DNA of 64,000 bases from Phytophthora colocasiae (GCA_018806915.1 JAGKQI010000052.1:1612001-1676000), one strand, 5' to 3'. Shown: positions 22,574-32,800, counted from the stretch's first letter. Translations and numbers: made by a program. The notes: generated by a model from the letters alone, not told the origin.

Positions 22574-22939
22574 TTACTTCAGGTGCTTCATGATCTGAGG
22601 GACGGACTGTAGATATCGTACCAAGATCGAAAAAAATGAAAATGTCAGTCAAAAGAAATGATACCCAAACTGCTAATTGCTGCCGGACGTACGCATTTGT
22701 CAATGCAGTGCAGGAAGTCGAAGTACTGTCCGTCGCAAGCGCCGACGCCCTTAGCCTTGACGCGGTCCAGGCAGGCCTGGTAGGCGTTGAAGGACTGCTC
22801 GCACTTGGGCTCGCACGCCTTGCGGATCGCGGGCATCACGTCAACAGGCTCTTCGTCAGACTGCGCAACACACAGACAACATTCACGTTAGACTAGTCGC
22901 GTCTTGTACAGGTAGAACCCTTCTACGCCTTCGCACCAT
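22574..22939 (-). CDS. QCR6: Cytochrome bc1 complex hinge subunit (QCR6/UQCRH)
   Basis: Acidic small subunit of mitochondrial complex III that assists the cytochrome c1-c interaction. Three exons: 22939-22937 (the ATG alone), 22860-22693, 22606-22574; 67 residues. Introns GTGCGA..GCGCAG (76 bp) and GTACGT..CTACAG (86 bp). The protein begins MSDEEPVDVMPAIRKACEPKC and holds the paired-cysteine helical hairpin (Cys17, 21, 31, 43, 53, 57) with GQYFDFLHCIDKC, ending in MKHLK. The short final exon of 11 codons restores the expected C-terminus after DKC, which supports the splice choice. The coding part of exon 1 is only a start codon, as in eL39. It is head-to-head with NDUFV2. Confidence 0.88.
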
Positions 22940-23208
22940 ATTCAACGGGCGTTCGGGGTCTCAAGTGGAGGCAAGTACGGCGAATGAACGGTGGGGGCCC
23001 CTGAACCCCCAAAAACGTCTCCACCGCAGGTTTTATGACACATCAAGCATTGCTGATTGGCTAATAATACGAAAACTTTTATTATACCGGTATTTATACC
23101 TTTAAAAACTAGAGAAACCGGTATTGTTAGGGGGAGCCTCCTACGCCGCACGTTCGGGTGGTCCGTCCAGCGACAGTCAAAAGCTCCACGCATCCTCCTC
23201 CTGCAGCC
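22940..23208. promoter_or_regulatory. Shared divergent promoter region of QCR6 and NDUFV2
   Basis: Only 269 bp separate the start codons of two oppositely transcribed respiratory-chain genes, so both promoters must lie here or in the 5' ends. The interval contains two ACCGGTATT-type sequences (about 23086-23094 and 23118-23126) and an AT-rich core between them. No binding factor is known to me; co-regulation is inferred from arrangement and shared function. Confidence 0.55.
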
Positions 23209-24122
23209 ATGCTCTCTCGAACTGTGCGCGCTTTCCGTGCCGGCGCCGCGCAGCTCAGCGCTCGTCCGGCTGCCGCCTCGGCTGCTGCGGGCTTCCACTC
23301 CTCCAATGCCGCCGGAAGCAGCTTCGTGCAGGTACTGTAGCCGGAGTTGTGACGTTTTGTCCAAGACCTGGTAATGTTTTAATTCTGAGGCTAATTCTAT
23401 GGTTTCCACACATAATTCAGCACCGTGACACGGAGGACAACAACGTGGACACGCCGTTTGACTTCACGCCCGAGAATTACGAGCGTGTGCACGCTATTCT
23501 GGACCGTTACCCGGAGAACTACAAGACGTCGGCCATTATCCCGCTGCTGGACTTGGCGCAGCGCCAACACGGTGGCTGGCTGCCTCTGGCTGCCATGAAC
23601 AAGGTAGCCCGTATCGTAGATGCCAAGCCTATTCAGGTATACGAGGTGGCTACGTTCTACACCATGTTCAACCGTGAGAAAGTGGGCAAGTACTTCATCC
23701 AGCTTTGCGGCACTACACCGTGCATGATCTGCGGCTCTGAGGAGATCAAGAAGACGATCGAGGACCACCTCGGCATCCACGAGGGAGAGACCACGGAGGA
23801 CGGCAAATTCACGCTGAGAGAAGTTGAATGCCTTGGTGCGTGCTCTAACGCCCCCATGGTGCAGATTAACGATGATTTCTACGAAAACTTGACTCCGGAG
23901 ACCACGCGCGAGCTGCTGGACGCGTGCAAAAAGGATGTGCCTCCTCCGATGAACAAGTGGGGCAGTTTGCCCATGAACGGCCAGCTGTCGTGCGAGGGCC
24001 CGCAGGGTAAGACTACGCTCAAGTGGGACAAGGTCCCCGGCCCGGGCTTCCGGATGCGTCCCGATGAGGACCTCAAGCCCAAGGTGAACCCCAAGGACAT
24101 CAAGGATGCTATGCTGTACTAG
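23209..24122 (+). CDS. NDUFV2: NADH dehydrogenase flavoprotein 2 (24-kDa, complex I)
   Basis: Mitochondrial matrix-arm subunit carrying the N1a [2Fe-2S] cluster. Exons 23209-23331 and 23421-24122, intron 89 bp, 274 residues. The first 30 residues are a mitochondrial presequence rich in Arg/Ala and lacking acids (MLSRTVRAFRAGAAQLSARP), ending GFHSS. The mature part has FDFTPENYERVHAILDRYP, VYEVATFYTMFNREKVGKY, and cluster ligands in CGTTPCMICGS and CLGACSNAPM. It ends in a Pro/Lys-rich tail. The start is the first ATG after the divergent promoter. All ligands are present, so the gene appears functional. Confidence 0.95.
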
Positions 24123-24530
24123 GCAGGCTTCGGGATAATTAACTGGAGCAGACTAGGCGATACCTTTCGTCGAAGCTCAACAGGTTGACGCACCCATATA
24201 TTTTCGCGGATCCTGCTGAGCTCGGACAAAGGAGGACCTTCGACTCGCACGCACAATAACAGAGAAAAAGAATAAACTGTGAATGCTCAAAGATCTGGCC
24301 GGTATTGCATTGAATGCATCGCTGAAGGTTGTAGATGAGACTGATGAGAGCTCCGTTTTGCTACCAAACTACCGTCGACTTCAGTACCTACCACCGAGCT
24401 TCGGTCTTGCATGCCTACTTCACTCATCTAATCGACCTGGGGGAACTCCTCTAAACACAATCGCACTGATTACCACTTCGTGTCGCAATGAACCAATCCT
24501 TTGCCACTTTGAGTTGTGAGGTCCAAGATC
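24123..24530. other. Intergenic region between NDUFV2 and the SCO1 copy
   Basis: About 400 bp; an AATAAA at about 24270 could be a polyadenylation signal. Short plus-strand frames have no domain. Nothing else seen. Confidence 0.4.
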
Positions 24531-25376
24531 ATGATGGCAACTCAAACGGTGAAGACACTCCGTTGGAAACAACCAGTTGGCATTCAAGCTGCCCGTCGAA
24601 TGTTTTCCGGTACCACACGTGCTGATAAGTTTGGAGTGAGATTAGTTGAATTCAACAAGAGTGGGTATTCGTCTAACTGCTTTCTGACTGTAGCCGATCA
24701 CGTGGAGCGGGTTGGCACTGACTGGAGTTGTGGGCAGTGCCGTTGCGTACTACTACAACTCAGAGAAAACCCGTCTTCAAACTCAGAGTACGTTGTAGAT
24801 CCTGTTCCTCTAGCTTATCGTCTTATGAACTTACCTACACTTGATACAGCAATCTCTACGGTGACATCCATCGGTAAACCACTTCTGGGAGGACCCTGGA
24901 CGCTCGTAGACTGCGATACGGGACGTACAGTGACCGACGCATCGTTCCGAGACAAGTTCTCGTTGCTGTACTTCGGATTCACTCATTGCCCAGACATCTG
25001 TCCAAATGAACTGGTGCGTATTGGCGACGTACTGGACAAACTGGAAGGGGAGAACAACCCTGAGGTTGTACCTTTGTTCGTGACGGTCGACCCGAATCGC
25101 GACACGATCGCCCAGATGAAGGCCTACTAGGGCGACTTCCACCCAAAATTCAAGATGCTCACAGGTACTCGTGACAAAGTGACTAACATCCCAAGGCCTA
25201 CCGCGTCTACTTCTCGGCGGACGATAACGAAGACGACGACGACGAAGACGAAGATTACCTGGTGGACCACTCCATCCTCATGTAGACCCCGACGGCCAGT
25301 TCCTCGACTTCTTCACACAAAATGCACGCGTCGAAGATATCGCAACGAAGATTGAGACGTACTTCTAGATTAAGAT
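24531..25376 (+). pseudogene. SCO1: SCO1/2 cytochrome-oxidase copper chaperone, broken (copy A)
   Basis: SCO proteins deliver copper to cytochrome c oxidase from the inner mitochondrial membrane. The 5' part is intact: exons 24531-24635, 24694-24787, and 24850 onward, with good GT-AG introns; a presequence (RRMFSGTTR), a membrane span (LALTGVVGSAVAYYY), LGGPWTLVDCDTG, and the copper motif YFGFTHCPDICPNE. A TAG at 25128-25130 interrupts the frame after QMKAY where copy B has AAG. Further on, a one-base loss (about 25190) and a loss of about eight bases after LVDHSILM shift the frame before DGQFLDFF, which ends near 25376. It is therefore a pseudogene, probably recent. It forms one block with the helicase downstream. 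Confidence 0.85.
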
Positions 25377-27977
25377 GTACTTCTAGGCTTGGACGGTTGG
25401 TACCTTTTCACTGAAAAGCTTTTAACAAGTTGAAGTTATACCTCCATGATTTTATATTTTCCAATATCTAATTAGTCAAAGTCATTGCGTAAGTCAATGG
25501 GTAGCTACAGCGGTAGGAAGCGACACCGTTCGCGGTCGCGCTCCCGTAGCCGTTCCCGATCTTCTCGCCGACACGGTCATACGACGTCACCTTCCTCTGT
25601 ATCTTCTCAGTATCGTCGGCAATCCACGCCTAAATCCGACTTTTCTAGCGCTCGGAAGACGAAATCTACACATGCATCTCCGAAGGTCCCTCTACCTGCT
25701 TTGGCGCATCGCGAGGAGCTTCTAGACGCTCTCACAGAGAATCAAGTGGTGGTTTGTGTTGGTGAAACAGGATCTGGTAAAACCACTCAACTCCCGCAGT
25801 ATTTACACGCCTGTGGAGCATATACCAGCTCGAAACGTGATGATACAGAGACTGCCAAATGCATCGCCATTACGCAGCCCAGACGAGTCGCTACTGTCTC
25901 CGTAGCTCAACGAGTGGCTGAGGAAATGCACACAAGTGTCGGAGGTGACGGACTCGTAGGTTATTCCATCAGGTTCGAGTCTCGTTGCAGTGCACAGACG
26001 AAACTCAAGTTCTTGACAGATGGAGTGCTCGTTCGCGAGTGTCTGAGCGACCCGTTGCTGGAGAAATACAGCGTCGTGATGTTGGACGAAGCCCACGAGC
26101 GCAGTATCCATACCGACCTGTTGTTCGGACTACTGAAGCAGGTTACGAGCAGAAGACCGGAGTTCCGAGTTCTCATCACGTCCGCCACGTTGGATGCCGA
26201 TCGGTTCGCAGATTTCTTTGGAGAACCAACGTCCAGTAAGAAGAAGAAGAAGATTAAGGTGAAGCCTTGTCCAGTTGTGAAGATCCCTGGACGCGTGTTT
26301 CCCGTGGACATCTTCCATTCTAAGCAGAGGCAAATCATGGGACATCGAGGTCCGTTGTCGACTTACGTTCGTGCTGCGGTGGAGACGACGATGCAAGTGC
26401 ACAATAGCGAGGAACCTGGACATGTCCTGGTCTTCCTGACGGGTCAACGTGAAATCGAAGACGCATGTGGTCAAATTCGAGCATTGTATCGAGAGCAGGA
26501 GAGAAGAAGCGACAGAATGGAGTTGCGTGTTTTGCCGCTGTACGGGGCGTTGCAAGGGCGGAAGCAACGGGAGATCTTTGATGCTGTCCCGATGGATCGA
26601 GTCCGCAAGGTGATTGTCGCTACGAATATCGCGGAGACATCACTGACCATCGACGGGGTCCGGTACGTTGTGGACTGCGGCTTCACCAAGCAGAAAGTGT
26701 ACAACCCGGTTCGGCAGATGGAGTCGCTAGTGGTGGTGCCGATCTCCAAGGTTTCTGCACAGCAACGAGCAGGAAGAGCTGGTCGTACAGCCTCTGGGAA
26801 ATGCTACCGACTTTACAACAAGGCTTCGTACGAGGAGATGGCTCAAGAAACCGTACCGGAGATCCAACGCACGAACCTGGCGAATACCGTGCTGTATCTG
26901 AAGCTCCTCGGTATCCAAGATGTGTTGGGGTTTCAATACTTGGATCCACCAGACGAGGACTCGTTGCTGGACGCGTTGAAGCAGTTGTACGTGCTTGGAG
27001 CTTTGGATGCTACTGGAGAAGCTACTCCTCTCGGTAAACTGATGTCTGCCTTCCCACTGGAGCCGAAACTCTCGCGTGCTGTAGTGGAATCTCTTGTATT
27101 GGATTGCAGTCACGAAATGACTCAAGTGGTGGCGATGCTTTCAGTCGAGAACGTCTTTGTTGAGGCTCGCCATCAAGGCAAGAACCGACAGCGTAGTGAA
27201 CGCGAGGAAGATGACGAACCGGATTGGGAGCATCGCATGCAGCAGCTGAAGGACGACGGGCTTTTACATGAAGATGGAGACCAACTCACGTATCGACTGT
27301 TACTAAGAGCATTTGAAGCAAGGTCGCGTCAGTGTGAAGGCCACCGTCGGGATCTGGAGCGTTGGTGCGATGATCGTCACCTTCGCCTACGTGCTCTGAC
27401 GATGGCTGGGTCAATTGTGAAGCAGCTTCGTGGTATCATCGACTCACTGCCTCGCTGTGATCTGGACGCTGTTAAGGAGATAAGGAAGGAGCAAGAGAGA
27501 CGAGTGGATGCTTCACTAGATGATCGACTTCGTCGAGCTCTCTGTGCGGGATTTTTCGTGAATGCAGCACGTCGATGTACGATGGAGACGGTATATCGAC
27601 TGATGCACCATGAAGAAGGTGAAGCAGCGCAGTTAGTGCAGTTCCATCCTCTGTCAGCCATGTGCTATGTAGCACCGCCCGAGTTTTGCGTGTACCAAGA
27701 GCTGGTAGTTACCAGTAAGCCGTTCATGCGCGGTGCGGTGGCCGTGGAGCGTCGTTGGCTCGACCAGTACAGCAGAAACAAGCTGAACATCTCGACTGCG
27801 CAGCTCTTCGCTTTGTGTGGACGTAAACCTCCAAAAGAGGCGATGAATGAAGAGAAAGAAGCTCAGAAGAGTGTCAATAAGCCAGAAGGGACGTCGTCAC
27901 CTTCGAAGCCTGTTGAAGTGACTGCGGACGCCATCGCTGCGGCTCGTGCACGCTTCCTGGCGCGCAAGAAACGATAA
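24858..27977 (+). repeat. Segmental duplication block, copy A
   Basis: The SCO1 third exon, the 100-bp spacer and the whole helicase are repeated in inverted orientation at 37149-40157 with very few changes (the proteins differ at a handful of positions). Similarity begins at about ACGGTGACAT in SCO1 exon 3 and ends at the helicase stop codon; beyond it the two copies differ completely. Copy A retains the SCO1 5' exons, so it is the likely source. Confidence 0.85.
25497..27977 (+). CDS. DEAH-box RNA helicase with RS head (DHX40-like)
   Basis: Intronless, 826 residues from ATG 25497 (an upstream in-frame TTG is not used). An N-terminal RS region (KRHRSRSRSRSRSRSSRRHG) is followed by the helicase core: GETGSGKTTQ (motif I, about 89), TQPRRVA (Ia), LDEAHERS (II, about 195), SATLD (III), VFLTGQREIE, TNIAETSLTIDG (V) and QQRAGRAGRT (VI, about 422). 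Winged-helix/ratchet (YLDPPDEDSLLDALKQLYVLGALD) and OB-fold parts follow, with a Lys-rich end. It probably acts on RNPs in the nucleus, as RS-tagged DEAH proteins do. The C-terminal half resembles DHX40 more than PRP2/16/22, but this is not certain. A nearly identical broken copy lies at 37.1-39.6 kb. Confidence 0.9.
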   Translation: MGSYSGRKRHRSRSRSRSRSRSSRRHGHTTSPSSVSSQYRRQSTPKSDFSSARKTKSTHASPKVPLPALAHREELLDALTENQVVVCVGETGSGKTTQLPQYLHACGAYTSSKRDDTETAKCIAITQPRRVATVSVAQRVAEEMHTSVGGDGLVGYSIRFESRCSAQTKLKFLTDGVLVRECLSDPLLEKYSVVMLDEAHERSIHTDLLFGLLKQVTSRRPEFRVLITSATLDADRFADFFGEPTSSKKKKKIKVKPCPVVKIPGRVFPVDIFHSKQRQIMGHRGPLSTYVRAAVETTMQVHNSEEPGHVLVFLTGQREIEDACGQIRALYREQERRSDRMELRVLPLYGALQGRKQREIFDAVPMDRVRKVIVATNIAETSLTIDGVRYVVDCGFTKQKVYNPVRQMESLVVVPISKVSAQQRAGRAGRTASGKCYRLYNKASYEEMAQETVPEIQRTNLANTVLYLKLLGIQDVLGFQYLDPPDEDSLLDALKQLYVLGALDATGEATPLGKLMSAFPLEPKLSRAVVESLVLDCSHEMTQVVAMLSVENVFVEARHQGKNRQRSEREEDDEPDWEHRMQQLKDDGLLHEDGDQLTYRLLLRAFEARSRQCEGHRRDLERWCDDRHLRLRALTMAGSIVKQLRGIIDSLPRCDLDAVKEIRKEQERRVDASLDDRLRRALCAGFFVNAARRCTMETVYRLMHHEEGEAAQLVQFHPLSAMCYVAPPEFCVYQELVVTSKPFMRGAVAVERRWLDQYSRNKLNISTAQLFALCGRKPPKEAMNEEKEAQKSVNKPEGTSSPSKPVEVTADAIAAARARFLARKKR

Positions 27978-28045
27978 TATAAAGGTTCGTGATTGATGAA
28001 AGTGTTTATGTTTATAGTTTGAGGCTAACGCTGTAGCTAACTGAC

Positions 28046-28516
28046 TCAACGTCGTTCGTTGCTCTGCTGCAGACACGCGATCTCGAGTTGCAGTTCATTA
28101 ACCAAACGCTTCAAGGCTTCGTTTTCGTGTATCAAGTCCTTCTCCACCTCGTAGCTGGCGGCCATGAACTCTTCGTACTTGTCTTCAGTGAGCTGCAGCA
28201 GCTCCGTTTTGACTTTCAGAGCCTCACGCAGGACCTCCAGCTGATCGCTTGCTGTGTTGTCATTAGCAGGACTGCCATGGCTCTCTTCGTCTTTCCCGCT
28301 GCCATTTTTACTGGTCTTCAGTGTCGTCCTCGTGATTCCTGCTGCAGTTAGCAGCCGCTCCATTACGTTCTCATACTCCTCTAATTGGGTTTTGAGCTCA
28401 CAGACTTGATCGTCCAGGGCCACTTCTTCTTCAGTACCATCGCCTTCCAGCCTCAGGCCTTCAAGCTTCTCACGCAGTTCAGCCACCACATCGCTGTGCT
28501 GTTCGATTGCATCCAT
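28046..28516 (-). CDS. Small coiled-coil protein, unknown
   Basis: 156 residues from ATG 28516-28514. Two coiled-coil segments (residues 5-60 and 93-152) flank a Ser/Asn/Gly hinge. It is acidic, with heptad Leu patterns such as LREKLEGLRLEG and NEALKRLVNELQLEIACLQQ. No membrane span and no known domain. The stop lies 68 bp from the convergent helicase stop and just downstream of the 28.7-31.1 kb transporter region on the same strand. A consistent heptad register argues that it is real; its function is unknown. Confidence 0.65.
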   Translation of the reverse strand: MDAIEQHSDVVAELREKLEGLRLEGDGTEEEVALDDQVCELKTQLEEYENVMERLLTAAGITRTTLKTSKNGSGKDEESHGSPANDNTASDQLEVLREALKVKTELLQLTEDKYEEFMAASYEVEKDLIHENEALKRLVNELQLEIACLQQSNERR

Positions 28517-28664
28517 GTCGTTGCCGTGAGCAGCTCTTTATTTGGTCGAGACAGGCAGGCAATGAATCTTCCAGATCACAGGCAAAACGCGATGCCGCCA
28601 AGCCGGGTCATTCGAAACATCAATGCTGATCCGTCTAAGTATGTAAGTCTTTCATTATTGTGTT

Positions 28665-31100
28665 CTACTCCGAAGCGCTGATGGTCAAACTGGTGATCGA
28701 TAGTGCCATGGACTGCACAATGACGTCTCGGAGGCGGATAGACAACGTTGGAGCTTGCTGCTGCAACGCGTCGAACTGCTTGCGAGTCATTTCAAATACA
28801 GTACACGGTTCTGTCGCAGTGGCGGTCGTGTGTCGCCGTTGACGAGAGAAAAACTCCACCTCGCCAAACATGCCGCCGGGTAGAATCATCTTCATTTGGT
28901 TGGTTGGTGGTGCATTACCAAGCTCGTCCACACAGACCGAAACTTGGCCATTGGCAAGGAGAAAGAACGAGGTCGAAGGCTCCGCAACGTAGAAGAACTC
29001 GTATCCGACAGGAACTTCGCGTCTCCGGAAGTACTGGTCGATTTCCTCAAGGGACTGCGAGTCACCGACTTCATTCATTAAACGCTGCAGTAGAAAACTT
29101 GCAGACTCGAGTGAGTCCGTCCTCGAAGAACCCACATCGTGTGTCAAGTGACTCTCACAGAACTCAAGCGCTGAGTCCGCTGTAGGATAAAAGCTCTCGT
29201 CCTCGGCAACTTCGTTCTTCAGTAATAAGTTGCAGATACTGGGAAGGACATTTGCGAAGACGATGGAGATTCCTCTCGTTCTGCAGTATTTCTTCAGGAT
29301 CAAGAACGCCCCTCGTGCTGCCGTTGCATCCATCCCAGACACATATGTGAAGTCCATGACAACGTACTCCGTTGGCTCAGCATTCTCATTCGGAGCAGGA
29401 GAGCCATCCAGACACTGTACCGTCATACTGCTGGACGTCGGAAGGAAACTCTCATTACCTGCATCATTCGTCTTGCGAATGTAGACACCCTTCTGAACAC
29501 TCTTGAGGATCTGCACGACCGAAGCGAAGAAGAGGAATCCTCGGAACTCAAAGTGGGCGATAGCACCTCGCTTTCTAGAAATGACAGTTCGCTCCACGAC
29601 ACGCTTCATCTCATGAGAACACTCCAAACGGGTGTCCACAACGGGAACTTGCACGTAACTGAGCAGGAAATTCAGAGCAGCCAAGCCGATTCCAATGAGC
29701 ATCCCCACATCAAGCGACACGAGGTTAATAGCCAAGAACGAGAGCCAAACCACCGCCCACTCCCGCACGCACATCTTACGGTAGGCGAGTACCAGCCATT
29801 CGAGCATGAGGTCCATAGCCACGAAGAAGAGTGTTGCAGCGAGGAAGAACCGAGGCACGTAGCTCATGACGGACACCGGGACGGTAACGATAGCGATCTC
29901 AGCCAGAATCACGCAGACGCCCACGATACGCGAGCTGGTCTGGGAGCGACACGTGAAGATCGTCTGACCGAAGATATACGAGCCTGTGTAGCCTCCGAGC
30001 AGTCCACTAACGACGTTGGACCAGCCAACGGTCTTGAGTTCGTGGTTGATGTTGAGTTTACTGCCCATATCGATCTCAATCGCCACAACGTCGAGACTGG
30101 AGGAGATAGCGACGATGAAGACCATTCCGAGCCACGTGACGACCTGCTTCGGGATCTGTTCCCAGTGCACGAGAGAGAAGTCAAAGAGGCTGAAGAGATC
30201 CGTGATAGAAGCTGTTTTCTCCACGGGATCCACCCAGCCATTATCACGAGCGTCTTCAAGCGAGATTCCGCCAATTGCCAGCACGAGGAAGAAGAGAACC
30301 GGCATGATCATGATGGCGGTTGAAAGAGCAAAGGGGCTCTTGAAGTTCTGAGAAACCAACAGCAATGTTGCTCCACCCAGAAACCCTGGAGCACACAATA
30401 AGAGGTTGTGGGCGTCGTCGAACATGTGCAGCATGGAGGAGAAGTCATTGACTACTAGTCCAGTACTGAGTGCAAGTCCAGCGTAGAGACAGAAGACGCC
30501 GATGAAGGCCAAGTATCCTCCTATCACTGGCATTGGCAAGTACGAAGCGAGCGCTGCCAGCTTGAAGCGACCCATGATAACTAGACAAACTCCCAATGAA
30601 GCAGTGGCGATTCCAATGGTGACGATAGTAGTGGCGATTTTGGCTTGTGGAGACACGTCGTCCCCCAATGAGTTGCAGATGGACGTGGCCATGGCGCTGA
30701 GGAAGATGAGACCGGCGTCTTGTACTTGACCGATAGCGAACGGCATGGAGCTTAAGAGTGTGAACATGAGCTGGTGCACGGCGCTGGAGAAGATGACGAG
30801 CTTGGAAAGCGCCGGCATGAAGCTGGCGAACGTGTGGTGGCTGAAGATGATCACAGCGTATCCGTACATGGTGGGGATGGCTCGGATAGCATTGACAACG
30901 CCATACAGCAGGGAATTAGCGAGCTGTTCCACCTTCTGGTTGCTGTTGACCTGCATCTTGGTAGCAGTTGGCATTCCGGTGTTGGAGAGCAACGGCTGTG
31001 AGTCTCCGTCTGCGATTAACTCGTGGCACGACGCAGGATTCACGACGCCAGTTTGCATGACGGTGCCGTACATTTTCGGGTAGTTTTGCATGGCCGCCAT
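28665..31100 (-). CDS. SulP/SLC26 anion transporter with STAS and cNMP-binding domains (copy 1)
   Basis: Intronless, 811 residues. Residues about 50-480 hold a dozen hydrophobic spans typical of SulP permeases (FKLAALASYLPMPVIGGYLA, SNVVSGLLGGYTGSY). Residues about 515-640 form a STAS domain (VVMDFTYVSGMDATAARGAF). From about 690 the chain is a cyclic-nucleotide-binding fold (RREVPVGYEFFYVAEPSTSF, ILPGGMFGEVEFFS), in which the Arg normally contacting the phosphate is not obvious. Likely an anion (sulfate/bicarbonate-type) carrier gated or tethered through its C-terminal sensor. The start ATG is 31100-31098. A divergent paralogue lies at 41.2 kb on the other strand. Confidence 0.9.
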   Translation of the reverse strand: MAAMQNYPKMYGTVMQTGVVNPASCHELIADGDSQPLLSNTGMPTATKMQVNSNQKVEQLANSLLYGVVNAIRAIPTMYGYAVIIFSHHTFASFMPALSKLVIFSSAVHQLMFTLLSSMPFAIGQVQDAGLIFLSAMATSICNSLGDDVSPQAKIATTIVTIGIATASLGVCLVIMGRFKLAALASYLPMPVIGGYLAFIGVFCLYAGLALSTGLVVNDFSSMLHMFDDAHNLLLCAPGFLGGATLLLVSQNFKSPFALSTAIMIMPVLFFLVLAIGGISLEDARDNGWVDPVEKTASITDLFSLFDFSLVHWEQIPKQVVTWLGMVFIVAISSSLDVVAIEIDMGSKLNINHELKTVGWSNVVSGLLGGYTGSYIFGQTIFTCRSQTSSRIVGVCVILAEIAIVTVPVSVMSYVPRFFLAATLFFVAMDLMLEWLVLAYRKMCVREWAVVWLSFLAINLVSLDVGMLIGIGLAALNFLLSYVQVPVVDTRLECSHEMKRVVERTVISRKRGAIAHFEFRGFLFFASVVQILKSVQKGVYIRKTNDAGNESFLPTSSSMTVQCLDGSPAPNENAEPTEYVVMDFTYVSGMDATAARGAFLILKKYCRTRGISIVFANVLPSICNLLLKNEVAEDESFYPTADSALEFCESHLTHDVGSSRTDSLESASFLLQRLMNEVGDSQSLEEIDQYFRRREVPVGYEFFYVAEPSTSFFLLANGQVSVCVDELGNAPPTNQMKMILPGGMFGEVEFFSRQRRHTTATATEPCTVFEMTRKQFDALQQQAPTLSIRLRDVIVQSMALSITSLTISASE

Positions 31101-31118
31101 CGCAGAGGAAGTTTATAA

Positions 31119-31759
31119 ATGACTGCTGGTCACCAGCCTCAGCTCGAAATGAAGCCGGTGCAAATCCGAGGTAGCACTCGAGCAACTCCGAGGGCGAACG
31201 CAAGTTGATGGTCGTCAGCGGTCTTTGAGAGCGGACATAGACTGCTCGCAGCCTCCAACGGCGGAACACTCCTTGGTGTCCCAATACAGGCGCCACCCCG
31301 GCGCTGGGCTCGTGTACAGTGATTCTGGGTCCCCTGGCCATCACCACGCTCAGCAGACTCCGCCGTACCAGACTCCTGGTCACCAGTACGCTCGGCACCC
31401 ACAGAATACCCGGCGGATGGAGCAGTTCATGCATTTCCTGAACGACTTCGGGCCGTTCACGCCGCAGTTCCAGCAGTACCTGAACGCTCAGCAGTTCAAA
31501 ACGCTCAAGGTCAGCAGAACAGTCACCATCAGCAGTTCCTGGACGCTAATGGTCAGCAAATGCAGATCCAGCACTCGCAGCAACAAAACTTCCACGAACG
31601 CGGACAGCAACAAAACGCTCACGACCAGCAACAGCCAGTCCGAAGACCCAAGCGCAGCGACTTTTTAGCCATGCACTTAACAGACGAAGACTCATGTACG
31701 CGCCGAAAGAACCCTGTCCGCGTTGCAGCTGAATGGTGCGTCTACAAAGATCATCGTTG
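31119..31759 (+). pseudogene. Degenerate Gln/His-rich gene remnant
   Basis: From an ATG at 31119, 19 bp from the transporter start on the other strand, a coding-like sequence runs in three successive frames: MTAGHQPQLEMKPVQIRG, then QYRRHPGAGLVYSDSGSPG through NDFGPFTPQFQQYLNAQ, then QGQQNSHHQQFLDANGQQMQ through RRPKRSDFLAMHLTDEDS, with shifts near 31207 and 31505. The similar composition across the breaks (Gln, His, Pro) suggests one former protein of about 210 residues. No splice sites explain the shifts. The function is unknown; it could also be a chance GC-rich frame. Confidence 0.35.
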
Positions 31760-31889
31760 AAAGATACTTCTGGTAGTACTAGCTTGTGCAGCATTTACGT
31801 ATGTTGATTTTTGTTGATACTCCGACGGAATGAGAAAGCCGACATTTAACGATCCAGTCTACTACGTCAATTTCTGCTTTGATCAGCGT

Positions 31890-32485
31890 ACACCGTACGC
31901 GATAACTGTTTGTTCGCTGCATTCGTCTTCACAATTTGCCACTCAATCACTTCCGACCTTGCTTCCAAACGTCCATATGCGCGTATTATCCTGCAATACA
32001 AGACATTCTTCCTGTCTTCGTTGGGACTTCACGTGAATCTGCATATACTCCACCGTTGCATCCGACGCCCACAGGAACGGGAGAACTGCTAGCCCCGCCG
32101 TCTGAGCTTCATATTCCGTCTGAGTCAACTGCGCGTACTTGATATCGGCCACTACAGCGCTCTCAATAGAAATATCCTGCAACTCCAGCGTCATGTTCCT
32201 GTCGGTTAGCGTTCCTGCTGCCACCTCTTTCAAGTTCTCGAAAAACCTCGGGGTACAGTAGTAGTACAGTTCATTCGCTACAGTCGATTCATCCCTCTGT
32301 CCTGCAGCAAATTCAGCGAATTCCTTTGAATTTACAGCCTTCAGCTGTGTTTTAGCCGCCATTTTAGCTCCTTGGAGTTTAACCTCCACTGTTTCGGGCA
32401 TATGTAGCTGTACCATCGTCCACCAGAGTGACGCTGGATTGATACCAGCAGGGAAGAGCTGTAGCTCCTTCTCGTACTTAGCAAG
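31890..32485 (-). pseudogene. Truncated Tim44-like-domain gene remnant
   Basis: The minus frame ending at 31943 carries about 157 residues plus an upstream stretch LAKYEKELQLFPAGINPASL. It includes AVNSKEFAEFAAGQ, YYYCTPRFFENLKEVAAGTL, YAQLTQTEYEAQTAG and VEYMQIHV. The layout (helix, alpha+beta with TPRFFENL) resembles the Tim44-like fold of mitochondrial import or mitoribosome-associated proteins. The frame stops after TFGSKVGSD; shifting frame recovers WQIVKTNA, the expected end of such domains, so a frameshift is likely. The 5' end is missing, with a stop upstream of LAKYE. It lies 300 bp from the MULE. Family identity is tentative. Confidence 0.45.
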
Positions 32486-32800
32486 TCAATCGGCATTGTC
32501 CATTACACGTTTGCATGCCGTGTACAACGTTCCAGCCGCGCTCTTCAGTCGAGTCTAGGAGTACGAGCGTCTACCAGTGCAAATCGCCAACAGATGAGGG
32601 TGGCGCAGATACCTTAGAGCACGATACTTGCACAACCTCAAGCGTAATAACTGACATGGCTCTTATATTATGGATATATCCTAAGAAGCACGGTGAGAAT
32701 CAACCGAACGTACCGCGCTGCACACGACACGAAGCAGCGCCCGGCCTTCTGCATAAGCATAGGTAGCCTCTCCCTGCAGCGTGTGAACGCGCCAGCAGAG

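Noticed and set aside
22375..22593. Short plus frame with a hydrophobic, signal-like start
   Set aside because: It overlaps the verified last exon of QCR6 on the other strand, and the region after the hydrophobic part has no secreted-protein features.
24531..25376. Reading the SCO1 copy as intact with an extra intron spanning the TAG
   Set aside because: The sequence around the TAG is conserved coding in copy B and no donor/acceptor pair removes it in frame; later shifts would remain.
29553..30323. 256-residue His/Glu-rich plus frame
   Set aside because: Antisense to the membrane part of transporter 1; its odd composition reflects the hydrophobic codons of the real gene.
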